Source of the DNA: JANNAT01 sp031422555
GTDB lineage: Bacteria > Pseudomonadota > Alphaproteobacteria > Rhodobacterales > Rhodobacteraceae
Length of the DNA stretch: 64,000 bases
Direction of reading: 5' to 3'
NCBI GenBank assembly: GCA_031422555.1
Contig: JANPLZ010000017.1
Span: 6,413-70,412 of the forward strand
Shown here: piece after piece, positions 51,954 through 60,674 of the stretch
Layout of the letters: each line of letters opens with the position of its first letter
Numbering within the stretch: position 1 is the stretch's first letter
Made by a program: the position numbers and the translations under genes
The notes under the pieces: model-generated
Databases searched by the model: none
What the model was told of the DNA's origin: nothing
What the model saw: the letters and a program-made list of their open reading frames with translations, nothing else

Positions 51954-53156
51954 ATGGCCTTTCTTTCCGACACGCTTGCGCGCGTCAAACCGTCGCCCAC
52001 CATCGCCGTTTCAACCAAAGCCGCCGAATTGAAGGCCGCCGGGCGCGATGTGATCGGGCTGGGGGCAGGCGAGCCGGATTTTGACACACCGCAGAATATC
52101 AAAGACGCGGCCAAGCGCGCGATTGATGCGGGCCGCACGAAATACACCCCCGTAGATGGCATCCCCGAGTTGAAAAAAGCCATTTGCGCCAAGTTTCTGG
52201 CCGAAAATGGCCTGACCTATGCGCCAAATCAGATCAGCGTCGGCACCGGCGGCAAGCAGATTTTGTATAACGCGCTGATGGCCACCTGTAACGCGGGCGA
52301 CGAGGTGATTATCCCCGCGCCCTATTGGGTGTCATACCCGGATATGGTGGAATTGGCGGGCGGCACCCCGGTTTGCGTGGTGGCGGGGATTGAGCAGGAT
52401 TTCAAACTGTCGCCCGCGCAGCTTGAGGCCACGATTACGCCCAAAACCAAGTGGTTTATCTTTAACTCGCCGTCCAATCCCACGGGTGCGGGGTATACGC
52501 GGGCTGAATTGCGCGCGCTTTGCGATGTGCTTTTGCGTCACCCGCATGTCTGGATCATGTCGGATGACATGTATGAACATCTGGTGTTTGACGATTTCGT
52601 TTTCACCACGCCCGCACAGATTGAACCGGCCCTTTACGACCGCACCTTGACCTGCAACGGCGTGTCGAAAAGCTATGCCATGACCGGTTGGCGCATCGGC
52701 TATGCGGGCGGGCCTGCGCATCTGATCAAGGCGATGGGCACCATTCAATCGCAGTCCACCTCGAACCCAAGTTCGGTGTCGCAATACGCAGCCCTTGAGG
52801 CTTTGACCGGCAGCCAAGACTTCCTCGCGCCGAATCGCGCGCTGTTCCAGCGCCGCCGCGATCTGGTCGTGGGCATGTTGAACGCCGCCGTTGGCATCAC
52901 CTGCCCCAAGCCCGAAGGCGCGTTTTATGTCTACCCCGACATTTCCGGCTGCATCGGCAAGACCAGCCCGGCGGGGGTAAAAATTACCAATGACGAAGTG
53001 TTTGCCACCGCATTGCTGGAAGAAACCGGGGTTGCCGTGGTGTTTGGCGCGGCGTTCGGGCTATCGCCAAACTTTCGTGTCAGCTACGCTACGGGGGACG
53101 AGGTGTTGCGCGACGCCTGCGGTCGCATCCAAAAGTTCTGCGCGTCTTTGACCTGA
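51954..53156 (+). CDS. aspartate aminotransferase (class I PLP)
   Basis: A 400-residue aminotransferase of the AspB/AatA subgroup I-beta, interconverting aspartate and oxaloacetate, possibly also prephenate. Motifs: IGLGAGEPDFDTP at 34-46, SVGTGGKQILYNA, FNSPSNPTGAGY at 170-181, and the PLP lysine Lys239 in NGVSKSYAMTGWRIGY. The start at 51954 follows cggag. A longer frame from 51816 is antisense to sdhE and rejected. Confidence 0.95.
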   Translation: MAFLSDTLARVKPSPTIAVSTKAAELKAAGRDVIGLGAGEPDFDTPQNIKDAAKRAIDAGRTKYTPVDGIPELKKAICAKFLAENGLTYAPNQISVGTGGKQILYNALMATCNAGDEVIIPAPYWVSYPDMVELAGGTPVCVVAGIEQDFKLSPAQLEATITPKTKWFIFNSPSNPTGAGYTRAELRALCDVLLRHPHVWIMSDDMYEHLVFDDFVFTTPAQIEPALYDRTLTCNGVSKSYAMTGWRIGYAGGPAHLIKAMGTIQSQSTSNPSSVSQYAALEALTGSQDFLAPNRALFQRRRDLVVGMLNAAVGITCPKPEGAFYVYPDISGCIGKTSPAGVKITNDEVFATALLEETGVAVVFGAAFGLSPNFRVSYATGDEVLRDACGRIQKFCASLT

Positions 53157-53162
53157 GGGGCC

Positions 53163-53576
53163 ATGGCGGGAGATCTTCCGAACTATTACTTTCGGATCCG
53201 TGAAAACGGGGCGGCGGTGTTTTTGGTTGATACCGAGAACCGCCAGCGCCGCATTGACATGGAAGAGATCGCCATCGTCAACGTCAAAAACGGCAATATA
53301 AAACCGCATGGCGAGCGGGATTTGACCGCCGCCGATCTGGCGGCAATCAAGGCTTGGGTGGCGGGGCGGCAGGCGCTGCTGGCGGCGCGCGATGTCGATG
53401 ATATCTTGCGCGCCGTTGATCACATGAATCTGACCACGCAATGGGTGCAATCGCGCGCCGAAGATGGCCAGCTTGAGGCGGTCACTGATCTTTTGTTGCT
53501 GGCGATGCACGATCTGCGATCCGTGTTGGTGCGCAAAAAGGCCGAACGGTTGCTGAAGGGTGAGGCGGCGGAGTAA
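53163..53576 (+). CDS. conserved hypothetical protein downstream of aspartate aminotransferase
   Basis: A 137-residue soluble protein: NYYFRIRENGAAVFLVDTEN opens a beta-rich segment, RQRRIDMEEIAIVNVKNGNIK follows, then a helical part (LAAIKAWVAGRQALLAARD; LEAVTDLLLLAMHDLRSVLV). No family with a known function is recognised, although similar proteins seem common in Rhodobacteraceae. It starts six bases after the aminotransferase stop, so the two are probably co-expressed. Confidence 0.82.
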   Translation: MAGDLPNYYFRIRENGAAVFLVDTENRQRRIDMEEIAIVNVKNGNIKPHGERDLTAADLAAIKAWVAGRQALLAARDVDDILRAVDHMNLTTQWVQSRAEDGQLEAVTDLLLLAMHDLRSVLVRKKAERLLKGEAAE

Positions 53577-53609
53577 GGATTTCAGGCGACAGTTTCCATC
53601 AGCCCGGCA

Positions 53610-54962
53610 TCAGGATTTGCGGGCCAGATGCCAAAACCGCCACATCATGCTGACCGCCGCCGCGAACAGCCCGATCACCAAGCCCAGCCACAGCCCGCTG
53701 CCGCCCAAGCCGACCTCGAACGCCAGCCAATAGCCGACGGGGATACCGATCAGCCAATAGCTTATGGCTGCGGCAATCAACGGCACGCGGGTGTCGCGAA
53801 TGCCGCGCAACAGGCCCAGCGCCATCACCTGCATCGCATCGGCCAACTGAAACAACGCAGCAAAGGCCAGCAGTTGCGCGCCGTAGGCGATGATCTCGGC
53901 AGAGCCCGGCTTGGTCTTATCCAGAAACAGCGCCATGATCGGTTCGGCAAGCGACAGGAATAGCACAACCGCCATACAGCCAAAGCCGAACGACAGCAGG
54001 ATCGCCACTTTTGCACCATCGCGCAGCCTGCGCGCATCGCCCGCGCCATCGGCCCGGCCTGCCCGCACCGTGGCCGCGTTCGACAATCCCAGATGCACCA
54101 TAAAGGTCAGGGCCGCCACTTCCATCGTGATGCCATGGGCGGCCAATTCCACCGTGCCGATCCACCCCATCATCACCGCGGTGGCGTGAAACAACCCGCT
54201 TTCGGCCAGACCGGTCAGCCCGATCGGCCAGCCCAACCGAAACACCAGCGCCATCGCCTGCCAATCGGGGCGCCAAAACCGCTGAAACAGCCGGAACCGC
54301 CGCAATCCGGGCTGCCACGCCGCATAGGCCGCAATCAGAACAACCGTCAGCACTTGCACCGCCACCGACGATATCGCAGCCCCGCGCACCCCCAGTTCCG
54401 GTGCGCCCCAATGACCAAAGATCAGTGCATAGGCCAGCAGCGCATTGACCAGCACCGCCGCAAGCGTGGTCCATAGCACCACTTGGGTGCGTTCCAGCGC
54501 CGCCAGATAGCTTTTCAGCGCCATCACCAGCAGCGCTGGGATCATGCCAAGGCCCGCAATGCGCAAGAAATCCTGCGCGAGTGCGGCAACTTCGGGCTTT
54601 TGGCCCAAGGCGCGCATCAGCGGCTCTGACCACCAGAATAGCGGATAGCTGATGACGCCAAAGCCGATCGACAGCCAAAGTCCCATGCGGGTATCACGGC
54701 GCACCCGGGTCTCGTCGCCCTGACCCAAGGCCTGCGCCACCAAGGGCATCACGGCTTGGGCAAAGCCCGATCCAAGAATGAAGGTCACAAAAAACGTCGA
54801 TGTCGCCAACACCACCGCCGCCAACTCGTTCACACCATACCAGCCCAGCAGCACGGTATCGGTGACATGCAGCGCCATCTGCGCCAGATGGCTGCCGATC
54901 AGCGGCAGGCCAAGCGCCAGCGTGGCGCGGGCATGCGCGGGATATGTCATCGCTGGGGTCAT
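53610..54962 (-). CDS. MATE-family multidrug exporter
   Basis: A 450-residue inner-membrane protein with twelve helices in two halves, typical of NorM-type Na+- or H+-coupled exporters: LALGLPLIGSHLAQMALHVTD at the start (in part), GSGFAQAVMPLVAQALGQGD, and in the second half HLGLSNAATVRAGRADGAGD and ALGLLRGIRDTRVPLIAAAI. The substrate is not predictable. Two start codons are possible (54962, 54950). It is next to the metal-uptake pair, with no evidence for a shared function. Confidence 0.93.
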   Translation of the reverse strand: MTPAMTYPAHARATLALGLPLIGSHLAQMALHVTDTVLLGWYGVNELAAVVLATSTFFVTFILGSGFAQAVMPLVAQALGQGDETRVRRDTRMGLWLSIGFGVISYPLFWWSEPLMRALGQKPEVAALAQDFLRIAGLGMIPALLVMALKSYLAALERTQVVLWTTLAAVLVNALLAYALIFGHWGAPELGVRGAAISSVAVQVLTVVLIAAYAAWQPGLRRFRLFQRFWRPDWQAMALVFRLGWPIGLTGLAESGLFHATAVMMGWIGTVELAAHGITMEVAALTFMVHLGLSNAATVRAGRADGAGDARRLRDGAKVAILLSFGFGCMAVVLFLSLAEPIMALFLDKTKPGSAEIIAYGAQLLAFAALFQLADAMQVMALGLLRGIRDTRVPLIAAAISYWLIGIPVGYWLAFEVGLGGSGLWLGLVIGLFAAAVSMMWRFWHLARKS

Positions 54963-55015
54963 GGCATGGACTTACGCGGCGCACGGGGTAAGAGCAAGCC
55001 AGCGCAGGCGTGACA

Positions 55016-55981
55016 TCACAGGCTTTGACCCAGCAGTGACAGCGCAAGTGCCGCCACCAGCGCGCCTGCCGTCATCTCGAACAGCGGCAACGCGCGGGCG
55101 ACACGGTTCATCGGCAGGCTGGCAAGTGCCCCTTCGCGCGCCCAAACCGCCAGCAAAGCCACGCCAATCGTGACCAAAGCCGTGCCGACGCCCATGGCAA
55201 ACGTGCCCGCAATGCCCGCCACGCCGATGCCCAATTGCCAGGTCAGGATCAGCAAAAACAACGCGCCCGAGCAAGGCCGCATCGCAATGCCCGCAATCAA
55301 CGCGGCGGTATCGCGCCACCCTGTCAGGTTTGTCACTTGGTCCAGACTGGGCCCGTGCGCATGGCCGCAATGCGCGTCGTGGACATGGGGTGCGTGAACA
55401 TGGGGCGCGTGAACATGTTCGCCGCTTTCTTTGCCATGATTGTGATGATCATGGCCATGTTCAAGGCGCGCGCCCGCGTCGGATGCCCAATTTCTGCGCA
55501 AGCCGGCATAGCCGCGCCACATCAGCCACAGCCCAACGCCTGCAATCGCAAGCATCCCCGCGGGGGCCATGATGTCGGTGGCCACGCCTTCGGTCTGTTT
55601 GCGCGTCCAGCCCAGCACGGCCACGCCTGCGTAAACCACCGCCACCGCGACGCCTGCCTGCACCAGACTGGCGGCCAGGGCTATGGACGACAGCGCCAGC
55701 ATTGGTACCCGCCGCCCGATGCCATAGCCGCCGATCAACATCTTGCCATGCCCCGGACCCGCCGCGTGCAACACACCATAACTGAAACAAATTGTCAGCA
55801 ACCCCAGCCATGCGCCGGGCTGACCGGTTTTGATGGCACGCACGGCGCTGGCCAGCGTCGATTGCGCTTCGCGTTGGGCGGCCAGCACCCAAGCCTGCAA
55901 GGCCGCATAGCCGCCGGTCAACCACAGCACCGCCAAGGATGCAGCCACAGCCAACCCAAGGATTAAGAGGGTGCGACGCAT
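55016..55981 (-). CDS. NicO-family metal transporter (ZevB-like)
   Basis: A 321-residue nickel/cobalt (NicO/RcnA-like) membrane transporter. An N-terminal helix, then YGVLHAAGPGHGKMLIGGYG, the metal-binding helix motif, then a cytoplasmic loop very rich in histidine (from HGHDHHNHGK to CGHAHGP, about residues 174-209, with the unit HAPHV twice), and GIAMRPCSGALFLLIL. Together with the DUF1007 protein encoded just upstream it resembles ZevAB of Haemophilus, which takes up zinc. The two genes overlap by 19 bases. The metal could be Zn, Ni or Co. Confidence 0.88.
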   Translation of the reverse strand: MRRTLLILGLAVAASLAVLWLTGGYAALQAWVLAAQREAQSTLASAVRAIKTGQPGAWLGLLTICFSYGVLHAAGPGHGKMLIGGYGIGRRVPMLALSSIALAASLVQAGVAVAVVYAGVAVLGWTRKQTEGVATDIMAPAGMLAIAGVGLWLMWRGYAGLRRNWASDAGARLEHGHDHHNHGKESGEHVHAPHVHAPHVHDAHCGHAHGPSLDQVTNLTGWRDTAALIAGIAMRPCSGALFLLILTWQLGIGVAGIAGTFAMGVGTALVTIGVALLAVWAREGALASLPMNRVARALPLFEMTAGALVAALALSLLGQSL

Positions 55982-56619
55982 GTGATGCGCACCTCATCCG
56001 CATAGGCCGCCCCAATAGCCGGAAAATCGCCTTCAGCATCACCGCCACCAGCCATTTCGCTGATCGAGGCTTGCAATATCGCATCGGCTGCGGCGCGGTC
56101 GGGCGCAAAGGTTTCGGCGGTGCAAGCTGGCCCATCGGTCAACACCGTTTGCGCCACAATCGCGTAGGCCACGTAATAGCTGGGATCATAGGTCTGCACC
56201 ACCAATGGCTGGCTTGCGATCACCACAGGGGCGGTAAAGCGGCGCAGATGGGTCGATGACAGCTTTGCTTCGCTGTAACTTGCCGTCCAGTCAGAGGGGC
56301 CGGACAAGGCCAAAGGGGCCGCCGCCTGCAACGCATACGTATCGCCGTCAAAGCCTGCATCCCACTGCATGTCAAAGCCTGACAGGGCCGCCAGTTCTTC
56401 GGGCGTCAGAACACCGTCGAAATCTTCATCCATGCCGCGATCAGACAAGATACCCAAAGAGGTCAGATCGTCATAGATCCAGGTGATTCGCAGGGCGGTA
56501 GCGCGGCCCTGGTTATCAAAGATCACTTCGACACCGGTATCGACGAACATATGCGGATGCGCTGCGGCTGGCGCAGCACCCCCGATCAACAGCGCCGCAA
56601 GAGTGATTTTCAACCGCAT
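55963..56619 (-). CDS. DUF1007 periplasmic protein (ZevA-like)
   Basis: A 218-residue exported protein: signal peptide LKITLAALLIGGAAPAAA, mature start HPHMFVDTGVEVIFDNQGR, the hallmark of DUF1007, then RITWIYDDLTSLGILSDRG (part) and an acidic DEDFDGVLTPEEL segment that resembles a calcium-binding loop. In Haemophilus ZevA binds zinc and works with ZevB. The ATG at 56619 is chosen for the signal peptide. The region upstream (56620-56914) has no gene and one terminator-like hairpin. Confidence 0.87.
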   Translation of the reverse strand: MRLKITLAALLIGGAAPAAAHPHMFVDTGVEVIFDNQGRATALRITWIYDDLTSLGILSDRGMDEDFDGVLTPEELAALSGFDMQWDAGFDGDTYALQAAAPLALSGPSDWTASYSEAKLSSTHLRRFTAPVVIASQPLVVQTYDPSYYVAYAIVAQTVLTDGPACTAETFAPDRAAADAILQASISEMAGGGDAEGDFPAIGAAYADEVRITCVAPS

Positions 56620-56752
56620 AAGCCCCCCCGTTTTGCGACAGATTATCCGATACCGGCTGCCGCGCAAAGGCAGCAAACGCGGCATCGGCGGTGGGGTGCA
56701 GAGTGCGTGGGGCCGCACAAGGTGAAATCAGCAAACCCATGCTTACAAAGCG

Positions 56753-56783
56753 AAAAGGCGGCAATGCCCCAGGCACCGCCGCC
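56753..56783 (-). terminator. candidate intrinsic terminator behind the LuxR-type gene
   Basis: On the minus strand ggcggc/gccgcc pair around a partly paired interior and are followed by ttttcgcttt. It lies about 130 bases after the stop of the LuxR-type regulator gene, in front of the DUF1007 gene. The T run is short, so the call is tentative. Confidence 0.4.
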
Positions 56784-56914
56784 CATTCGTGGGGGGAAAG
56801 GTTTTGTTTCTAAGTCAAATCAAAATAGCTACTGCAACATGGGCATGTGATACCGGACCTGCCAAAACGTCGCATACCCCAAACGCGGTAGACGGCCATT
56901 TTTTTGCCAAAATT

Positions 56915-58675
56915 CTATCGACGCGGTAAATATTTTTGCAAAAGGTCTAAAACCATTGGCCATTGCACAAAGAACAACAACTGCCCGGTGTTGGGCACAA
57001 AGCTGATTGCCAGATGCGGATAGTCCAACATCAGTTCCTTGATGGTCTGCACCGGCGTTTGCGGATCCTGATCACCTTGCAGCAACTGCACCGGCACGGT
57101 GACGCGGCGCACGAGGTCTGACCAATCCTTTTCCGACCCGATACATTCGCGGGTGAAGGCCTCATGCGCCAGTATTTTTGCGCCCAGAGATACTTCTGAT
57201 CCGGCCAGCACGGCTTCGCGGATTTCCGGGCTGGCAAAGGCGGCCATATCCGCCGCTGATCCGCCGTTTATCTGGGCAAAGAACTTTTCCTTGCCCAAGC
57301 GCCGCGCCAGTGAAAACCCGGCTTGCACCAGAAAGGGCAGCACTTTGGGGGCGTAACGGGCGTTGGCCAGAATAAAGCGCTGCCATTTGTCCATGCGGTC
57401 ATATTGCGCCGCCGTGCGCAGCGGCAACTGGGCCGCACAGCCCAAAATCCCCGTGACCAGACCGGGCCGCTGCAACGACAGGTTCAGCGCAAAGCGCAAA
57501 TCGGCCCCCATCGCAATCACCGCCGCCCGCGTCACGCCAAGATGATCCAGCACGGTGATATAATCCTGCGTCACCGCTTGCAGATGATCCGCGCCGCGCG
57601 GATGCAACCCGGATCGGCCATAGCCCGCGCGCACCGGCACAATGACCCGGATGCCACGGGTGCGGGCGGCGCGTTCGGCGGTGGCGGGCCAGCGGATCAA
57701 GCCCAAATCCAGATGCATGAACACACAAGGCGCCCCGCCCGGCGCGCCAAACTCGATCCATTCCAGCCGCCGCCCATCGGGCGCGGTGGTGGACTGAAAC
57801 GACAACTGTTCCAGCGCGCCCACCCGATTGGGCACCGGCCCCGCGATTTCGCTGGGCATGAACGCCACATCCATCAGCCCCAGCACCACCCGGATCAGTT
57901 CGGATTGGCTGTGGGTTTCGGTTTTCGACAAGATCGACCGCACTTGGGTGCGCACCGTTTCTGCAGACCGCCCGCGCGCATCGGCGATGTCCTTTATCGG
58001 CAGCCCCAGCGTCATGCCTTGAACAATTTCCACTTCTGCCGCCGTCAGCCCAAAGGCTTCTTGCACGGTCAATTCGAACCCCTCGGGCCAGACCAGTTCG
58101 GTCGACATCACCAAGGCCAGCGGCTTGGCATTGTCCGACGCAATCGGCCCAATGCGCACAATCACCGGACTGCCGGTGGTGGACGAGCGGATGCGCAAGG
58201 TGACAACCCGTTCGGCCTGCCCCGAGGCCACTTTGTAAATCACCCCGCGCAACAGGCTGATATCTTCGGCATCAAACGGCAGATCGGCCAGATGCGCGCC
58301 GTCTTTCAGCCCAAAGGCAATCGACGCAGGCCGGTTGAACGCCGCAATCCCCGCTCCGCCATCCGACAAAAACGCCGCCGACCGCGGAATATCTTCCAAC
58401 ACGCTGCGGTAAACCGCCTCGCCGCGGGTGGCTTCAAACCGGTCCAAAAACACCGTGGCGCGGCGCAGATGCACCTCTATATCCGCATCGTCCAACTCTA
58501 CCGCCGAGGCCAGCAGCCCCCGGCGTTGCGGGCCTTGCGCCACCTCCCAGACCTTCATCAATTCTTCCAGCCGGATCGGATCAACCGCGACTTCGTAAAG
58601 CCTGTCGACGATTTCGGCGCGGTATGCGCTGTCGATCAGGTGCGCTTTGTCATCGGGGGGAACCGGATCTTTCAT
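56915..58675 (-). CDS. LuxR-type regulator fused to an alpha/beta-hydrolase-fold domain lacking catalytic residues
   Basis: A 586-residue protein in three parts. Residues about 60-195 look like a PAS-type sensor (AAFLSDGGAGIAAFNRPASI). Residues about 202-267 are a LuxR helix-turn-helix (LTAAEVEIVQGMTLGLPIKD, then SAETVRTQVRSILSKTETHS). From about 290 to the end runs an alpha/beta hydrolase fold (IRVIVPVRAGYGRSGLHPRG; LLQGDQDPQTPVQTIKELM). At the nucleophile elbow VIAMGADL, Ala388 replaces serine, and near the end NTGQLLFF has Gln565 where histidine is expected. Asp537 is kept. The fold is probably a ligand sensor, not an enzyme. No operon partner. Confidence 0.85.
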   Translation of the reverse strand: MKDPVPPDDKAHLIDSAYRAEIVDRLYEVAVDPIRLEELMKVWEVAQGPQRRGLLASAVELDDADIEVHLRRATVFLDRFEATRGEAVYRSVLEDIPRSAAFLSDGGAGIAAFNRPASIAFGLKDGAHLADLPFDAEDISLLRGVIYKVASGQAERVVTLRIRSSTTGSPVIVRIGPIASDNAKPLALVMSTELVWPEGFELTVQEAFGLTAAEVEIVQGMTLGLPIKDIADARGRSAETVRTQVRSILSKTETHSQSELIRVVLGLMDVAFMPSEIAGPVPNRVGALEQLSFQSTTAPDGRRLEWIEFGAPGGAPCVFMHLDLGLIRWPATAERAARTRGIRVIVPVRAGYGRSGLHPRGADHLQAVTQDYITVLDHLGVTRAAVIAMGADLRFALNLSLQRPGLVTGILGCAAQLPLRTAAQYDRMDKWQRFILANARYAPKVLPFLVQAGFSLARRLGKEKFFAQINGGSAADMAAFASPEIREAVLAGSEVSLGAKILAHEAFTRECIGSEKDWSDLVRRVTVPVQLLQGDQDPQTPVQTIKELMLDYPHLAISFVPNTGQLLFFVQWPMVLDLLQKYLPRR

Positions 58676-58880
58676 AGGCGCAAGGTTACTTCAGCCATCA
58701 AAGACGGCAAGGTATTTTGCGGCATCTGCCCCTTATACCTGCGGGTTTGCAGGGCGTTGGGCCATGTGCGGCGGCTTTTGCCCGGCCTTTGAGCACAATC
58801 ACCGCGGATAGCCCCCTTTCCGTTCAGCGCCCGTCGGCATAGCTTGGCGGCATAACCCAGTCCTGCCCCTGCTTTGATGA

Positions 58881-59546
58881 ATGAGGTTTCGCGTGATAAC
58901 TCTATACGGCGTCTACCGTTCGCGCGCGTCGCGGCCTTTGTGGTTGCTGGCCGAATTGGGCCTGCCTTTCACCCATATCCCGGTTGTTCAGGCCTACCGT
59001 CTGCCCAACCCCGACGCGCCCGCAGCCCCTTTGCACACGGCATCCCCCGCCTTTCTGGCGGTGTCGTCCTTGGGTCAGATTCCAGTCTATACCGAAGGTG
59101 ATCTGGTGCTGACCGAAAGTCTGGCGATTTGTCTGCACATCGCGCGCCAGTATGGTGGCGCATTGGGGCCACAAACCCCTGCCGAGACCGCGCTGATGGA
59201 TCAATGGGCGCTGTTTGCCGCCACAGCCATCGAAGGAGCTGCGTTGGAAATTTTATATGTGGTTGACGCCGGCGGCGATAAATCGGCCGAAGGGCAGGCC
59301 AGCATGGCGATCAACGCCGAAAAACTGCGCCGCCCGCTGGCGCGGTTGCAGGCTCATCTGGCCAAAGCCGACTGGCTGGTCGCGCACAGGTTTACCGTGG
59401 CCGATATTATCCTCGCGGAATGCGTGCGCTATGCCCAAAGCCATCCCACGCTGTTGGCCGAATTCCCTGCGGTGGCGGCATGGCTGGCCAGATGCCAATC
59501 CCGTCCGGCGTTCAAGACGATGTGGGCAGCAAGACTGGCTGAATAG
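58881..59546 (+). CDS. glutathione S-transferase-like protein
   Basis: A 221-residue GST. The N-terminal half ITLYGVYRSRASRPLWLLAEL carries a serine/arginine active-site region, SLGQIPVYTEGDLVLTESLAI gives the cis-proline and ES glutathione site, and the C-terminal half has WLVAHRFTVADIILAECVRYA. Substrate unknown. A GTG a few codons later is an alternative start. The gene is divergent from the LuxR-type regulator, about 205 bases apart, with no recognisable element between. Confidence 0.87.
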   Translation: MRFRVITLYGVYRSRASRPLWLLAELGLPFTHIPVVQAYRLPNPDAPAAPLHTASPAFLAVSSLGQIPVYTEGDLVLTESLAICLHIARQYGGALGPQTPAETALMDQWALFAATAIEGAALEILYVVDAGGDKSAEGQASMAINAEKLRRPLARLQAHLAKADWLVAHRFTVADIILAECVRYAQSHPTLLAEFPAVAAWLARCQSRPAFKTMWAARLAE

Positions 59547-59637
59547 GCAGGGCTTGGCCCCCAACTGGTTTGGCAGCCGCCAAACCAGCCCGCCCGGCGT
59601 AGGTGCGCCGGGGCAAATTAATGCTGGAATGAGCCGG

Positions 59638-60531
59638 CTACGCCGTGGGGTCCGCCACGTAATTGCGCCAGTTGTGCTGTTCCTTGAACCCCAGCACCGA
59701 TTTGATCTTGCGGTTGGACAGCAGGCTTTCGTGTGGGCCAACAGGGCGCGACAGTGGCACGCGTGGGAAAAACCGCGCCAGCAGTTCCTGGTTGGTCTGG
59801 CACACCGAATTGGTATCATTGCAGGCGTTGAAAATCTGAAACCCCAGACCATCCTTGCGCAAGGCCAGATCAACGATCTGCCCCAGATCGCGGGCGTCGA
59901 TATAGCTGAAAGTGATCCGGCGGCGTTGGCCCGGGTCGACGAAGAAATCAGGAAAGCGGCTGTATTCATCGGGTTCAATCACATTGCCGATGCGCAGCGC
60001 GTAGATGTCTGTGCCCGACCGGCGCTGAAAGCTGCGCGCGGTGGCCTCATTGACCGCCTTCGACATGCCGTAGCTGTCCATTGGATCAATGTCATAATCC
60101 TCGTCCAGCGGCAGCACTTTTGGATCAACCACGCCGTTGGAAAAACACACACCGTAAGTGGTTTCGGAACTGGCGATGATGATCTTGGGGATACCCAGTT
60201 TCACCGCCGCTTCGATCACGTTGTAGGTGCCCATCACGTTGACGCGGTAGGTCTCGCCATCGGGGCGCAGCAACAGCGCGGGCACGGCGGCGAAATGCAC
60301 CACGGCATCAAAGCGCGGCGCGGCCCCCAGCTCCATCTCTGCCATATCAATATGCGCCGTCATCGCCCCCAGCATCTGGCCTGCATCGGTGATGTCTGCC
60401 ACCAGATCGCCGACGCCGGGATGGCGTAGCGGCACCTGATCGACGTTCAGAATGCGGTGCCCGGCCGTGGCCAGATAGGCCACCACATGTTTGCCCGCCT
60501 TGCCCGACCCGCCGGTAAAGAGTATCCGCAT
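59638..60531 (-). CDS. NAD-dependent epimerase/dehydratase family protein
   Basis: A 297-residue short-chain extended-type oxidoreductase. The Rossmann motif RILFTGGSGKAGKHV opens it, the YxxxK catalytic pair is in YGMSKAVNEA, and ASSETTYG supplies the serine. GQRRRITFSYIDARDLGQIV is typical of the C-terminal region. It probably acts on a nucleotide sugar or a uronate, but no partner gene gives the substrate. ATG 60531 follows ggaggcaggt. The gene is divergent from parE. Confidence 0.85.
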   Translation of the reverse strand: MRILFTGGSGKAGKHVVAYLATAGHRILNVDQVPLRHPGVGDLVADITDAGQMLGAMTAHIDMAEMELGAAPRFDAVVHFAAVPALLLRPDGETYRVNVMGTYNVIEAAVKLGIPKIIIASSETTYGVCFSNGVVDPKVLPLDEDYDIDPMDSYGMSKAVNEATARSFQRRSGTDIYALRIGNVIEPDEYSRFPDFFVDPGQRRRITFSYIDARDLGQIVDLALRKDGLGFQIFNACNDTNSVCQTNQELLARFFPRVPLSRPVGPHESLLSNRKIKSVLGFKEQHNWRNYVADPTA

Positions 60532-60674
60532 ACCTGCCTCCATTTGTTGGTGTCGCATCACTATTGCCGCAATCTAGGGCGCAAGTCCCGCGGCTTCCAC
60601 CCCACATCTTGCGCGACTTGCCAACGCATAGTCTAATCCCAGCCCAAAGCCGCAAAACAAGAATCGAGCATCCA

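Noticed and set aside
57323..58792. 489-codon plus-strand open frame
   Set aside because: Antisense to the LuxR-type regulator; low-complexity His/Arg/Pro-rich translation and no start signal.
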